This document shows, in pieces, positions 26,085-34,453 of a stretch of 47,499 bases of DNA. This DNA comes from JAUSPI01 sp964650385 (GTDB lineage Bacteria; Desulfobacterota; Syntrophia; Syntrophales; JADFWA01), in assembly GCA_964650385.1 (NCBI GenBank), contig CAZYTP010000011.1, positions 1 to 47,499 of the forward strand, written 5' to 3'. Below the pieces are notes generated by a model. It was not told the DNA's origin, did not search any database, and saw only the letters and a list, made by a program, of their open reading frames with translations. Both the position numbers and the translations under genes were made by a program. Every line of letters starts with the position of its first letter. Position 1 is the first letter of the stretch.

Positions 26085-27535
26085 CTTTGTAACTTTTCCT
26101 TTTTATTTATATGTTTGGTTTGTAACTCCTTCTCATGCTGCGACAGGGTTGGATCGGCCCACCCGCCGCCAAGCGCACGGTGCAGGGTAACGCGGTTACT
26201 GAGAATGGCCAGGTCAACGAGGACCAGTTTTTCTTCCGCCTGAAATCGCGTCTGCTGGGCGTCGAGGACGGTGAGGTAATCTTCAAGCCCCCGTTCGTAG
26301 CGGCTCTCGGCAACTTTCTGGGTGGCACGGGCCTCCGTGAGAAAATTCACCGTTCGCTCCCGCTTTTCCAATTGTTCCTTCCGCGTCAGAAGCGCCTTTT
26401 CTACTTCTGAAAACGCCGTCAGTACCGTCTTGGCGTATTCAGCCAAACCCTGTTCATACCTTGCCTCGGCGGCCTTCTGACCTGCCTTCAATTTTCCGGC
26501 GTCGAAAAGAGGCTGAACGATACCGAGGGTAAGATTCCATAGCTCGTTTTCCGGCCTGAAGAGCCGGTCCAGTTCACTGCTGGAGTAACCGAAACTTCCT
26601 GTGAGGGTAATCTGGGGAAATCGATTGGCCCTGGCAACACCAATCCGGGCATTGAGTGCTACCAGATTCGCCTCCGCCGCCCTGACGTCCGGCCGCCGCA
26701 TCAGGAGATCAGATGGCAATCCAGGCGGCACAGGGACGAGACGCTTAAAATAGTCTTCCGGTTGAGAGCGTGCCGGTTGAGTTTTCGGATAATGTCCCAG
26801 GAGAACGGCCAACTGTTGCTGCTTGATCCCCAGATCTTGCCGTAAAGAGGGAAGAGAGGCCTCGGCCTCCGCCAGGATGCGGCGAGCCTGTCTCAAGTCG
26901 AGAATAGAAGTTATTCCTCCTTCATAACGTCTTTCCACCAGGGCGAGGTTGCGCCGGTAATTTTCCACACTCTGCCTGGTTATCTGAATTCTCCGTTCCA
27001 GAGATTCCATCTCCAGATAGAGTGTACTCGTCTCAGCTGCTACTGTTTGGGCTACGGTGCGGGCGTTCTCCTCCTCCTGCACGAGATCGGCCCGTGCAGC
27101 CTCCTGGGCCCGTGCAAGACGTCCCCACAGATCCAGCTCAAAGAAGGCAGGGAGAGAAAGGTTGTAGGCATCCGACTCACCGGTAGACGTGAGTTGCCGT
27201 TTGCCGGTACCTTTCACACTGACACTGGGAAAACGATCAGCCCTGGCCTCGACAAAGTGGGCTCGTATCTCAAGAATCCTGGCTGTCGCCTTCTTGATAT
27301 CGAGGTTATTTTCCAAGGCGCTATCCACCAGTTTGTTTAATGTCGAATCGTTGAAAACCGTCCACCACCGATCTTCTGGCATGGGAGATACCGAACCGGC
27401 GGGGATATGCTGATATGCTCCGGGCACACAAATTCCTGTGTCGGGTCGGCTAAAATCCGGCCCCATCTTCATGCATCCGCTCATTACGAGCAAACCGCCC
27501 AAGATTGCAGAAAGAAAAAGAGACAAAGGTTTCAA
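26081..27535 (-). CDS. RND efflux outer-membrane lipoprotein, NodT/OprM family
   Basis: A 484-residue TolC-like outer-membrane factor. The signal peptide ends in VMSGC with Cys21 as the lipidation site. Two repeats of the outer-membrane efflux domain follow, with PADRFPSVSV- and VARANRFPQITLTGSFGY-type segments and the family motif LPSDLLMRRPDVRAAEANL. It forms the trimeric exit duct of the tripartite pump. It overlaps the upstream tetR and the downstream adaptor by 4 bp each (ATGA), so translation is coupled across the operon. Confidence 0.94.
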   Translation of the reverse strand: MKPLSLFLSAILGGLLVMSGCMKMGPDFSRPDTGICVPGAYQHIPAGSVSPMPEDRWWTVFNDSTLNKLVDSALENNLDIKKATARILEIRAHFVEARADRFPSVSVKGTGKRQLTSTGESDAYNLSLPAFFELDLWGRLARAQEAARADLVQEEENARTVAQTVAAETSTLYLEMESLERRIQITRQSVENYRRNLALVERRYEGGITSILDLRQARRILAEAEASLPSLRQDLGIKQQQLAVLLGHYPKTQPARSQPEDYFKRLVPVPPGLPSDLLMRRPDVRAAEANLVALNARIGVARANRFPQITLTGSFGYSSSELDRLFRPENELWNLTLGIVQPLFDAGKLKAGQKAAEARYEQGLAEYAKTVLTAFSEVEKALLTRKEQLEKRERTVNFLTEARATQKVAESRYERGLEDYLTVLDAQQTRFQAEEKLVLVDLAILSNRVTLHRALGGGWADPTLSQHEKELQTKHINKKEKLQR

Positions 27536-28185
27536 GGGTTTTTCTCCTCCCCGCTTATACCCAATCCTGTAAGGGAAAAATCGGTTATATGGTCCACCAG
27601 CCGAGTCTTGAAGTCCTGGTCATACTCACATCCGGTAATATGAGTGACTGCTTCCCGGGCGAAGTTAAAGTGAACAACCATGGCAAATATACTGAATATA
27701 TTTAACGCCAGGCTCTCTTCATCTATTTTATCTGGCAAATAAGGACGGAGGCGTTGACTTAAATCCGCAAAAAAAGGGCGCATACTCGCATCAACCACGA
27801 GCCTGAAGGCTTCGGTGGGCTTGGTCAGCTCTCTAATTATCAGCTGGCAATGGCAGAGACGCTCCTCATCGGAAAGAGGCCCTTTAAGAAAAGCCCCGGC
27901 GAGGGCTTGAACCAACGCCCTGGGTGAAGAATAATCTTGAGCGGCCAGTGTTTTCTCAAAATATTCGCGCATTTTGTTTGCCCTGGGAAGCCACCGGGAG
28001 CGAAATACTTCAAGGTAAAGATTGCTTTTATTGCCGAAATGATAGTTTACCGCAGCCAGGTTACACTCGGCGGCCCTGGTTATTTCACGGATGCTGACGG
28101 CATGGTAGCCCTTTTCGGCAAACAAAAGTTCGGCTTCCTTCAACATGCGTTCTCGGGATGTGTTGAGCTGTTGATTCTCTGTCAT
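27532..28185 (-). CDS. TetR/AcrR family repressor of the RND operon
   Basis: A 217-residue regulator. The N-terminal helix-turn-helix spans about residues 10-56 (MLKEAELLFAEKGYHAVSIREITRAAECNLAAVNYHFGNK). The C-terminal ligand domain resembles the CerR/DUF1956 group. It is the first gene of the efflux operon and overlaps the outer-membrane factor gene by 4 bp, so it is co-transcribed and probably autoregulated through the palindrome at 28218-28235. The inducer is unknown. Confidence 0.92.
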   Translation of the reverse strand: MTENQQLNTSRERMLKEAELLFAEKGYHAVSIREITRAAECNLAAVNYHFGNKSNLYLEVFRSRWLPRANKMREYFEKTLAAQDYSSPRALVQALAGAFLKGPLSDEERLCHCQLIIRELTKPTEAFRLVVDASMRPFFADLSQRLRPYLPDKIDEESLALNIFSIFAMVVHFNFAREAVTHITGCEYDQDFKTRLVDHITDFSLTGLGISGEEKNP

Positions 28186-28217
28186 AGAGTAACTCCTCTC
28201 AATAATGAAACATCCGT

Positions 28218-28235
28218 ATCAAACGAACGTTTGAT
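28218..28235. promoter_or_regulatory. TetR-type operator of the efflux operon
   Basis: ATCAAACG, a 2-bp AA spacer and CGTTTGAT form a perfect inverted repeat 33-50 bp upstream of the tetR start. A TTGACA -35 element (minus strand, 28236-28241) lies directly next to it, so a bound repressor would occlude the promoter. The size and place fit a TetR dimer site. Confidence 0.75.
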
Positions 28236-28241
28236 TGTCAA
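28236..28241 (-). promoter_or_regulatory. -35 element of the tetR-efflux operon
   Basis: A perfect TTGACA on the minus strand adjoins the operator. The -10 is not clear; a weak GATACG or TACGGA lies 15-17 bp downstream. Confidence 0.45.
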
Positions 28242-28377
28242 GCGGTTTATGAATGCCCGAAACATTTCTTGCAATGCCGATATTATGGTGTTATTTGGAA
28301 AGTTACTGCTATAGGAACGAAGAATTTTTGCTAAAAGAACCGAGTATTAAAAATAAATTTTCGAGGTGACGAAAGAT

Positions 28378-28596
28378 ATGCGAGAACAAGTCGAAGAAGT
28401 TATCAATGCTATAAGGCCAAGTCTCCAGGCCGATGGCGGTAATATTGAATTCGTCGGTATAGAGGATGGCGTAGTCCAGGTAAGGCTTCTCGGTGCCTGT
28501 GCCGGTTGCCCCATGTCACAGATGACTCTGAGTAATTTTGTTGAAAAAACATTAAAAGAGAAGGTGCCCGGGGTAAAGGGAGTCAAGAGTGTTTGA
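28378..28596 (+). CDS. Nfu/NifU C-terminal domain iron-sulfur scaffold
   Basis: A 72-residue protein consisting only of the Nfu domain: QADGGNIEFVGI, then GACAGCPMSQMTL with the CxxC that binds a 4Fe-4S cluster at a dimer interface. It would deliver clusters to enzymes such as aconitase. GAGGTGA (28363-28369) spaces correctly to ATG 28378; an in-frame GTG at 28366 lies inside that site and is rejected. It starts divergently from tetR, with RseC 42 bp downstream. Confidence 0.92.
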   Translation: MREQVEEVINAIRPSLQADGGNIEFVGIEDGVVQVRLLGACAGCPMSQMTLSNFVEKTLKEKVPGVKGVKSV

Positions 28597-28638
28597 GATC
28601 ATAGGCTCTTCACCGTCATTTGTTAGGGGATTAGAAAC

Positions 28639-29076
28639 ATGAAAGAAGAAGGCAGGGTTATTGAAATAACAGATGGCGGAATGGCCAAATTAGAAGTTAT
28701 AAGAAGCGAAGCGTGCAAAACGTGTAACGTTTGTTTTGAGGGTGGTGCCGGGAATAGAATGATTTTCGCGGAAAACAGTCTGGGAGCTAAAGAGGGGGAT
28801 CGGGTAACAATTGAACTACGTTCTGCCGTCATTGCAAAACTGTCATTTCTGATTTATCTGCTGCCCATAACAGGACTCCTCTTAGGTGTTGTCGTAGTTT
28901 CCCAGATCACCGTCTCTGAAATGATGAGAGCTCTTGGCGGCATCGCTGGATTTACCGTTGTCTCTCTTGCTGTTTTCGTCTATCTTAGGAAAACAAAACC
29001 GAAGCAATCTTACATGACACGGATTACCAAAATATTAGCTAAAGCTACCGACCAAAGGGAAGGGCAACCCATCTGA
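28639..29076 (+). CDS. rseC: RseC/MucC family protein
   Basis: A 145-residue inner-membrane protein with the RseC layout: an N-terminal cytoplasmic domain beginning EEGRVIEI with cysteines in ACKTCNVC, then two membrane helices (about 70-88 and 93-117) and a short basic tail. Family members modulate the sigma-E/RseA response, or the SoxR-reducing Rnf complex, in Enterobacteria. No sigma-E or rnf gene is near. It follows the Nfu gene by 42 bp, so they may be co-transcribed, and the cysteines may hold a cluster. Confidence 0.85.
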   Translation: MKEEGRVIEITDGGMAKLEVIRSEACKTCNVCFEGGAGNRMIFAENSLGAKEGDRVTIELRSAVIAKLSFLIYLLPITGLLLGVVVVSQITVSEMMRALGGIAGFTVVSLAVFVYLRKTKPKQSYMTRITKILAKATDQREGQPI

Positions 29077-29113
29077 TAGTAAAGAGTACCGCACATCTGT
29101 AACGCTTTTCCTC

Positions 29114-29887
29114 CTACAGGCCGGCACAGGTACGTTCCTTGATCATTTCTGTTAAACCCTCAGAATCCTTTTCTTTAATCAATCCTTTCAGCTCAGATAA
29201 GATTTTCTCATAGATATCAAGGATAGTGTCGATATCCGGATTTGAGGTAATTATCTCGGCATAAAGTCTCGGGTTGTTTCCGAAAATTCTTTTCAGGATA
29301 CCAATTTTTGTGTTGAAAAGAGGTGTGGCAAAGCCTTTCAGCTCCAAAAGATCCGTTCCCGTCTCATTGAGAACCATCCCCATGGTAAGCGTGTTTAAAT
29401 GATTCAGACCCTGAACAATTGCCATCATCTTATCATGTCTTTCCGGCGTTGACTCAACAACATTAGCACTGTTTCCCTCCAGGACTTCCTTAAGCCATAC
29501 AATCCATCTCTTCGTTCTGGCAGGACAGAGAACCACATTCAGCCCGGCAAGCGTATCTACATCAGGGCCGAACAGGGGATGCACTCCTATCACTTCCGAT
29601 ATAGAATATTGCAACATAGCTTTCACCGGTTCTTTTTTCAAGGAGGTGAGGTCCATCAAAAGGGTTTCCTCTCTCATGTGGGGGCCGACCTGCTCAATAA
29701 CTTCGCAGGTGACTCCTATAGGTACACTTACGATGACAACATCACATTTTTCGGCCATAGCCGGGATATCCATCCCTGTCTTCCTTCCCGACACATGAAC
29801 GGTATACCCCGCTCTATTGAAAAAATCGGCAAACCACCTCCCGATACCGCCGGTGCCGCCGATGATTCCTATCTCTATGTTCTTCAT
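29114..29887 (-). CDS. tyrA: Prephenate dehydrogenase
   Basis: A 257-residue NAD(P)-dependent enzyme making 4-hydroxyphenylpyruvate for tyrosine. The Rossmann loop GIIGGTGGIGRWF begins near residue 8; VSVPIGVTCEVI and VIGVHPLFGPD follow, with the conserved histidine in the latter. There is no chorismate mutase domain and no ACT domain. GGAGG lies 9 bp before the start. It is last in the order aroK-aroC-tyrA. Arogenate as substrate cannot be excluded. Confidence 0.9.
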   Translation of the reverse strand: MKNIEIGIIGGTGGIGRWFADFFNRAGYTVHVSGRKTGMDIPAMAEKCDVVIVSVPIGVTCEVIEQVGPHMREETLLMDLTSLKKEPVKAMLQYSISEVIGVHPLFGPDVDTLAGLNVVLCPARTKRWIVWLKEVLEGNSANVVESTPERHDKMMAIVQGLNHLNTLTMGMVLNETGTDLLELKGFATPLFNTKIGILKRIFGNNPRLYAEIITSNPDIDTILDIYEKILSELKGLIKEKDSEGLTEMIKERTCAGL

Positions 29888-29933
29888 CTAAGAATAACCT
29901 CCAGCAAAAATGTAACAGCTCCTTTTCCCATCA

Positions 29934-30992
29934 TTACCGTCCCTTAAGAGCCCTCTGTCTCAACAGGTGATCGGCAAGCACAATACTCACCATCGCCTCA
30001 CAAACAGGTATAATTCGGGGAATTACCGAGACGTCATGCCTCCCCTTAATCGATATATTTACCGGCCCTCCATGAATATCAACCGTCTGCTGTTCCTTCT
30101 CGATAGAGGGAATCGGTTTACAGGCGACCCGAATGACTATCTCCTCTCCGTTGGTGATACCGGCAAGGATCCCTCCTGCATTGTTTGTCAAAAATCCCTT
30201 TGGAGTAATCGGATCATTGCATTGTGAGCCTGACATCCTTGCGGCCTGAAACCCCGCGCCTATTTCCACACCCTTAACTGTCCCGATACTCATCAGTGCC
30301 TTGGCCAGATCGGCATCGATTTTGTCAAAGACCGGTTCTCCCAGACCCGGAGGGCATCCTTTGACCCGTACCTCTACAACACCACCGATAGAATCTCCGC
30401 TGTTCTTCGCCTTTTCTAATTTTTTCTCCATCTTGAGAGCGGCATCACCATCGGGACATCTTACATAATTTTTATCTATATCTTCGTAGGATATCCTTTC
30501 TGCAGCAATGCCTCCCAGCTCTTTCGTATAAGCGCTAACTTGTATGCCTTCACGATTAATAATCTTCCCGGCAATGGCACCTGCAGCAACACGTCCAGCG
30601 GTCTCTCTGCCGGAGGCACGTCCGCCTCCTCTGTGATCACGTGTGCCATACTTCTTATAGTAGGTAATGTCCCCATGACCAGGCCTGAAGAGATCTTTCA
30701 TCTCATCATAGGCCTCACTTTTAGCATCCCTGTTTCGAATCATCAGGGAGATGGGCGTTCCCGTGGTCTGACCCTCAAAGACGCCGGAGAGGATTTCCAC
30801 GACATCCGATTCCTGTCTTGTCGAGGCTTTGAGGTCTTGTCCCGGTCGTCTCCTGTCAAGTTCTTCTTGTATTTCCAATTCACTGAGACTGATGCAGGGT
30901 GGACATCCTTCCACAACAACCCCTATCGCCTTGCCGTGTGACTCTCCCCAGGTGGTTACCCTGAAAAGTGTCCCTATTGAACTTCCTGACAT
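29934..30992 (-). CDS. aroC: Chorismate synthase
   Basis: A 352-residue FMN-dependent enzyme making chorismate from EPSP. The N terminus has FRVTTWGESHGKAIGVVVEGCPP, the middle RPGHGDITYYKKYGTRDHRGGGRASGRETAGR, both highly conserved signatures. AAAGGAG lies 6 bp before the start. It follows aroK by 48 bp and precedes tyrA by 46 bp on the same strand, so the three probably form one operon for aromatic amino acids. Confidence 0.97.
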   Translation of the reverse strand: MSGSSIGTLFRVTTWGESHGKAIGVVVEGCPPCISLSELEIQEELDRRRPGQDLKASTRQESDVVEILSGVFEGQTTGTPISLMIRNRDAKSEAYDEMKDLFRPGHGDITYYKKYGTRDHRGGGRASGRETAGRVAAGAIAGKIINREGIQVSAYTKELGGIAAERISYEDIDKNYVRCPDGDAALKMEKKLEKAKNSGDSIGGVVEVRVKGCPPGLGEPVFDKIDADLAKALMSIGTVKGVEIGAGFQAARMSGSQCNDPITPKGFLTNNAGGILAGITNGEEIVIRVACKPIPSIEKEQQTVDIHGGPVNISIKGRHDVSVIPRIIPVCEAMVSIVLADHLLRQRALKGR

Positions 30993-31040
30993 GTTTGCTC
31001 CTTTATATATCTCATGAGTTCTGAGTTCAGGGTTCTGAGT

Positions 31041-31562
31041 TCAAAGTTTCCGATTCAGAACTCTACAAATCTCACCCGCTACCCCATCAATATCCTTTCC
31101 CGACGTATCAACAGTAAAATCTGCTAAATCACTATAGACAGGCATCCGCAGCTCAAGCATATCTGCAGTTTCTCTATAAAGATCATCTTTTGAAAGGGAA
31201 GGCCTCTGTTCATCACTGATCTTATCCTTCTCCATCCTCTCAATCATTGTTCCGACATCGGCGGTAAGCCAGATAAAAACTCCCCTTTTTCTAAGGATAT
31301 TCAGGTTTCCCTCATCCATAACCGCTCCGCCGCCCGTCGCGATTACACTTCCCCTGACAGAAGAAAGTCTCCTGATAATCTTTTTTTCTTCTTTGCGGAA
31401 AGATCCCCATCCCCCTTCTTCAACGATTTCTTTGATGACCCTCCCTGTCCGTTTTCGTACAAGCTCATCAGTATCATAGAAGGGCATTTTCAAAATATCC
31501 GCAATTTTCCTTCCCACAGTTGATTTTCCCGTACCACGGTAACCTATCAAAACTACATTCAC
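31041..31562 (-). CDS. aroK: Shikimate kinase
   Basis: A 173-residue kinase that phosphorylates shikimate. The P-loop GYRGTGKSTVGR is at about residues 7-18, the shikimate-binding DTDELVRKRTG and GGWGSFRKEE follow, and ATGGGAVM marks the Walker-B-like glycine region. It begins with GTG. It is first in the aroK-aroC-tyrA cluster. Length is normal. Confidence 0.94.
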   Translation of the reverse strand: MNVVLIGYRGTGKSTVGRKIADILKMPFYDTDELVRKRTGRVIKEIVEEGGWGSFRKEEKKIIRRLSSVRGSVIATGGGAVMDEGNLNILRKRGVFIWLTADVGTMIERMEKDKISDEQRPSLSKDDLYRETADMLELRMPVYSDLADFTVDTSGKDIDGVAGEICRVLNRKL

Positions 31563-31759
31563 GATGATGCAACCCTCAACTATTCAACTTTATCCATCAA
31601 TCATCCCAGCGGAATAGTTCCAGAAATTTTTCCGCTACTACTTTACAGGAATTAATAGTGCCACTCAACATGTTTTGTATCCTTCTCAAGATAAAGTTTG
31701 CTATTTTCAAAATTAGTAAATATTATGCAGTGAAATCGAGCTGAGGCTGAATACTTTCT

Positions 31760-32554
31760 ATGGTCACACAAGCAAAATATACCCCGTTTCAACTCAAAGA
31801 AGGCATATCGATATCGCTGGTTATACTGCTCCTTTTCCTATGCGCCCCCGCCTCCTTCGCAAATGAGACGTTTCCAAAACCTATGGGCGCCATCAACGAC
31901 TTCGCCGGGGTTATCCAGTCTCAATATAAACAGTCCATGAACAGTTTGGCCATTGAAGTACTTGAAAAAACGGGAACATCGGTAGTTGTTGCCACCTTTA
32001 AGAGTATCGGAGACAATGACCCTGCCGGCTTTGCAAGCCGCCTGTATGAAACCTGGGGGATTGGAAAAAAGGGGGAAGACAAGGGGGTTCTTATCCTCCT
32101 CGCCGTTAAGGAACGAAGGGTCCGGATCGAAACCGGCTATGGGGTTGAAGGAATTCTTCCTGACGGTTTGGTCGGTGAGATCTTAGACAAATATGTAGTA
32201 CCATTTCTCAAAACGGATGATTACGGCAAGGGCATGTCAAACGCCATGATAGCGGTATCCACAATCGTGGCCAGGAATGCAAATGTATCTTTAACGGGAA
32301 AAACACCGGTCTATAAACCGAGCACCCACAGGACAGGCAGGGGGGGAAATTTTTTCACCCTGATTCTGTTTGTCATTATCATAACGATGCTTCTGAGCAC
32401 AAAACAGGGAAGGAGAATGCTGCCTTTTCTCATACTCCTCTTACTAATGGGCGGCGGGGGCAGAGGGACAGGCGGATTTGGCGGGTTTGGCGGTGGCTTC
32501 GGAGGCTTTGGCGGCGGGATGAGCGGAGGCGGTGGTGCCGGCCGTGGATTTTGA
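31760..32554 (+). CDS. TPM-domain membrane protein, YgcG family
   Basis: A 264-residue exported protein. The signal peptide ends at SFA/NET. A TPM domain follows (about 42-175) with INDFAGVI, GIGKKGEDKGVLILLAV and VRIETGYGVEGILPD. A membrane helix comes next (about 200-222), then a C-terminal tail of Gly-Gly-Phe repeats. TPM proteins of this kind commonly sit next to lemA, which here is 1.4 kb downstream past a nucleotidyltransferase-like gene. The glycine tail is low complexity, probably flexible. The biochemical role is unclear; the domain has been linked to phosphatase activity and Photosystem II repair in plants. Confidence 0.85.
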   Translation: MVTQAKYTPFQLKEGISISLVILLLFLCAPASFANETFPKPMGAINDFAGVIQSQYKQSMNSLAIEVLEKTGTSVVVATFKSIGDNDPAGFASRLYETWGIGKKGEDKGVLILLAVKERRVRIETGYGVEGILPDGLVGEILDKYVVPFLKTDDYGKGMSNAMIAVSTIVARNANVSLTGKTPVYKPSTHRTGRGGNFFTLILFVIIITMLLSTKQGRRMLPFLILLLLMGGGGRGTGGFGGFGGGFGGFGGGMSGGGGAGRGF

Positions 32555-32597
32555 AGGCAAGCGTTTAGTTATCAACTATCAGCAATAACAAGGCTTT

Positions 32598-32753
32598 GAC
32601 AGCTTCGTAAAAAGTCTTTTTGTCCGTCACTCCTGCGAAAGCAGGAGTCTATAACAGATTGAATTTACTGGATTCCCGCTTTCGCGGGAATGACAAAGCT
32701 TGTCCTCGACCTGATCGGGGAAGGATAGAAAATTGACTTTTTACGAGACTGTC
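32598..32753. repeat. MITE-like inverted-repeat element, copy 2
   Basis: A 156-bp element bounded by GACAGCTTCGTAAAAAGTC (32598-32616) and GACTTTTTACGAGACTGTC (32735-32753), which match as inverted repeats at 17 of 19 positions. Inside are the hairpins CTCCTGCgaaaGCAGGAG (32630-32647) and CCCGCtttcGCGGG (32675-32688). No clear target duplication is seen. It has no coding capacity. Confidence 0.8.
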
Positions 32754-32801
32754 AAATTTTAGATGTTTCACTAATTGCTGACTGTTAAGGAGAGACAAAA
32801 A

Positions 32802-33533
32802 ATGGCTACTATACCTAAAAAAATAGAAGAAGTATTCTCAGAGATAACCGATGATTTTAGAAAAGTTTTCGGAGACGATCTCGTTTCAATCATCCTCTAT
32901 GGGAGTGGTGCCGGAAGTAACTACCTGCCCGGAAAATCTGATCTCAATTTTCTCATCGTACTGTCCGAACAGGGAATAGACAACCTGGACCGGGCAATCG
33001 ATGTAGTTTCCAAGTGGAAAAAGAAGAATGTCGCCGCTCCACTTTTCATGACAAAATCCTATATCAACTCTTCCCTCGACTCATACCCCATTGAATTTCT
33101 CAATATACAAAAATTTTATAAAATGGTCTTCGGAGAAGATGTCTTAAAAGGATTATCCTTCGAGCCCGGCCTTCTCAGATTACAATGTGAAAAAGAACTA
33201 AAAGGAAAGCTCCTCCATTTAAGGGCAGGATTTCTGGAAACCGAAGGGAAAGATAAAAGGATCCGTAACCTAATTAAGGTATCTCTTACCGCCTTTATCT
33301 CTATCTTCAAAGCACTCCTATACCTGGTAGAAGCGGAAATCCCCGTGGACAGACGCGGGGTTATCAAATCCGTTGCGGAAAAGTTTGGAATAACCGCCGA
33401 TGTTTTCCTGAAATGCGCAGACATAAAGGAAGATAAAGGAAGTTTTTCATCATCTGAAATAAAGGAAATCTTCAAAGCATATCTCACGGAGGTGAGAAAA
33501 TTATCGGGAATCGTTGACAAACTCGACGATTGA
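32802..33533 (+). CDS. Degenerate nucleotidyltransferase-domain protein
   Basis: A 243-residue soluble protein. The N-terminal part (about 25-60, LVSIILYGSGAGSNYLPGKSDLNFLIVL) is the nucleotidyltransferase fold, but the usual second aspartate of the DxD pair is Asn49 (SDLNF), so catalysis is doubtful. The rest is helical, like the substrate-binding half of kanamycin-type transferases. AAGGAG (32787-32792) precedes ATG 32802; the upstream TTG at 32775 is rejected. It sits between the TPM and LemA genes. No function can be assigned. Confidence 0.7.
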   Translation: MATIPKKIEEVFSEITDDFRKVFGDDLVSIILYGSGAGSNYLPGKSDLNFLIVLSEQGIDNLDRAIDVVSKWKKKNVAAPLFMTKSYINSSLDSYPIEFLNIQKFYKMVFGEDVLKGLSFEPGLLRLQCEKELKGKLLHLRAGFLETEGKDKRIRNLIKVSLTAFISIFKALLYLVEAEIPVDRRGVIKSVAEKFGITADVFLKCADIKEDKGSFSSSEIKEIFKAYLTEVRKLSGIVDKLDD

Positions 33534-33692
33534 TGTAGATATCAAGACCGTTCAATTGTGTCGGCTGTCAGCTATCGGCACTATACAATGCGCGGGGACA
33601 TGGTTGTCCGTTTCATGCCCTATACATGCTTGTTTTTGCTGAACGTTATTCGTTGACAGATGACCCTTTTCCCAACATGAAGGAGGAAGAAC

Positions 33693-34271
33693 ATGACCAG
33701 CGCTAAAAGAAATCTTTTGATTGTACTTGTAGTAATTGCGGCATTGATTTTTTCTTTTTACTCTTTTTTCAAAGGCACCTATAACACCTTCGTCTCCCTG
33801 GACGAGTCTGTAAAGGGATCATGGGCACAGGTAGAAAACCAGCTCCAGAGACGGTACGACCTGATCCCCAATCTCGTGGCAACCGTTAAAGGTTATGCGA
33901 AACATGAAAAGGATGTTTTTATTGATGTAACGAATGCAAGAGCAAAAGTTGGCGGCGCCGGAAAGATCTCTGACAAGATCAAGGCAAACAATCAATTGAC
34001 GACCGCCCTGAGCAGATTGCTCCTCGTCGTGGAAAGGTATCCGGACCTCAAGGCGAACCAAAATTTTATCAGGCTTCAAGACGAACTGGCGGGAACGGAA
34101 AACAGGATAGCCGTCGAGAGAAGGCGTTACAATGAAGCGGTAAAGATATTCAACATCAAAATCAGGAGTTTTCCTGCGAATCTCCTTGCCGGAATATACG
34201 GTTTTAGCAAGGCTGACTTCTTCGAGGTTCCTGAAGCCGCCAAGGCTACCCCGAAAGTTGAATTTAAGTAG
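33693..34271 (+). CDS. lemA: LemA family protein
   Basis: A 192-residue membrane-anchored protein. One N-terminal helix (about residues 7-25) is followed by the LemA signature GSWAQVENQLQRRYDLIPNLVATVKGYAKHE and the conserved QDELAGTENRIAVERRRYNEAVKIFN near the end. It is an alpha-helical bundle facing the periplasm or cell exterior. A strong site AAGGAGG lies 7 bp before the start. It is typically paired with TPM-domain genes; here the pair is split by the nucleotidyltransferase-like gene. The role is unknown. Confidence 0.9.
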   Translation: MTSAKRNLLIVLVVIAALIFSFYSFFKGTYNTFVSLDESVKGSWAQVENQLQRRYDLIPNLVATVKGYAKHEKDVFIDVTNARAKVGGAGKISDKIKANNQLTTALSRLLLVVERYPDLKANQNFIRLQDELAGTENRIAVERRRYNEAVKIFNIKIRSFPANLLAGIYGFSKADFFEVPEAAKATPKVEFK

Positions 34272-34287
34272 AGCAGGAAGATTTGAG

Positions 34288-34429
34288 GGTCTCGTAAAGA
34301 GTCTTTTTTGTCACCCTGAATGTATTTCAGGGTGACAAACTTACTGAAATGGTTAGATGCTGAAACAAGTGAGATCCTGAAACGAGTTCAGGATGACAAA
34401 TGGTGCAGTTTATGACTTTTTACTAATGC
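34288..34429. repeat. MITE-like inverted-repeat element, copy 3
   Basis: Ends GGTCTCGTAAAGAGTC (34288-34303) and GACTTTTTACTAATGC (34414-34429) are diverged versions of the element ends at 32.6 kb. Inside, TTTGTCACCCTGAA (34307-34320) pairs perfectly with TTCAGGGTGACAAA (34326-34339), and ATCCTGAA (34374-34381) pairs with TTCAGGAT (34387-34394). It lies between convergent lemA and the methyltransferase gene and may end both transcripts. Confidence 0.75.
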
Positions 34430-34453
34430 AGGAAGTATTTGAGGGCTTAAACC

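Noticed and set aside
32440..32550. GGC-rich tandem-like DNA
   Set aside because: It encodes the glycine-rich tail of the TPM-domain protein, a known feature of that family, not a separate repeat array.
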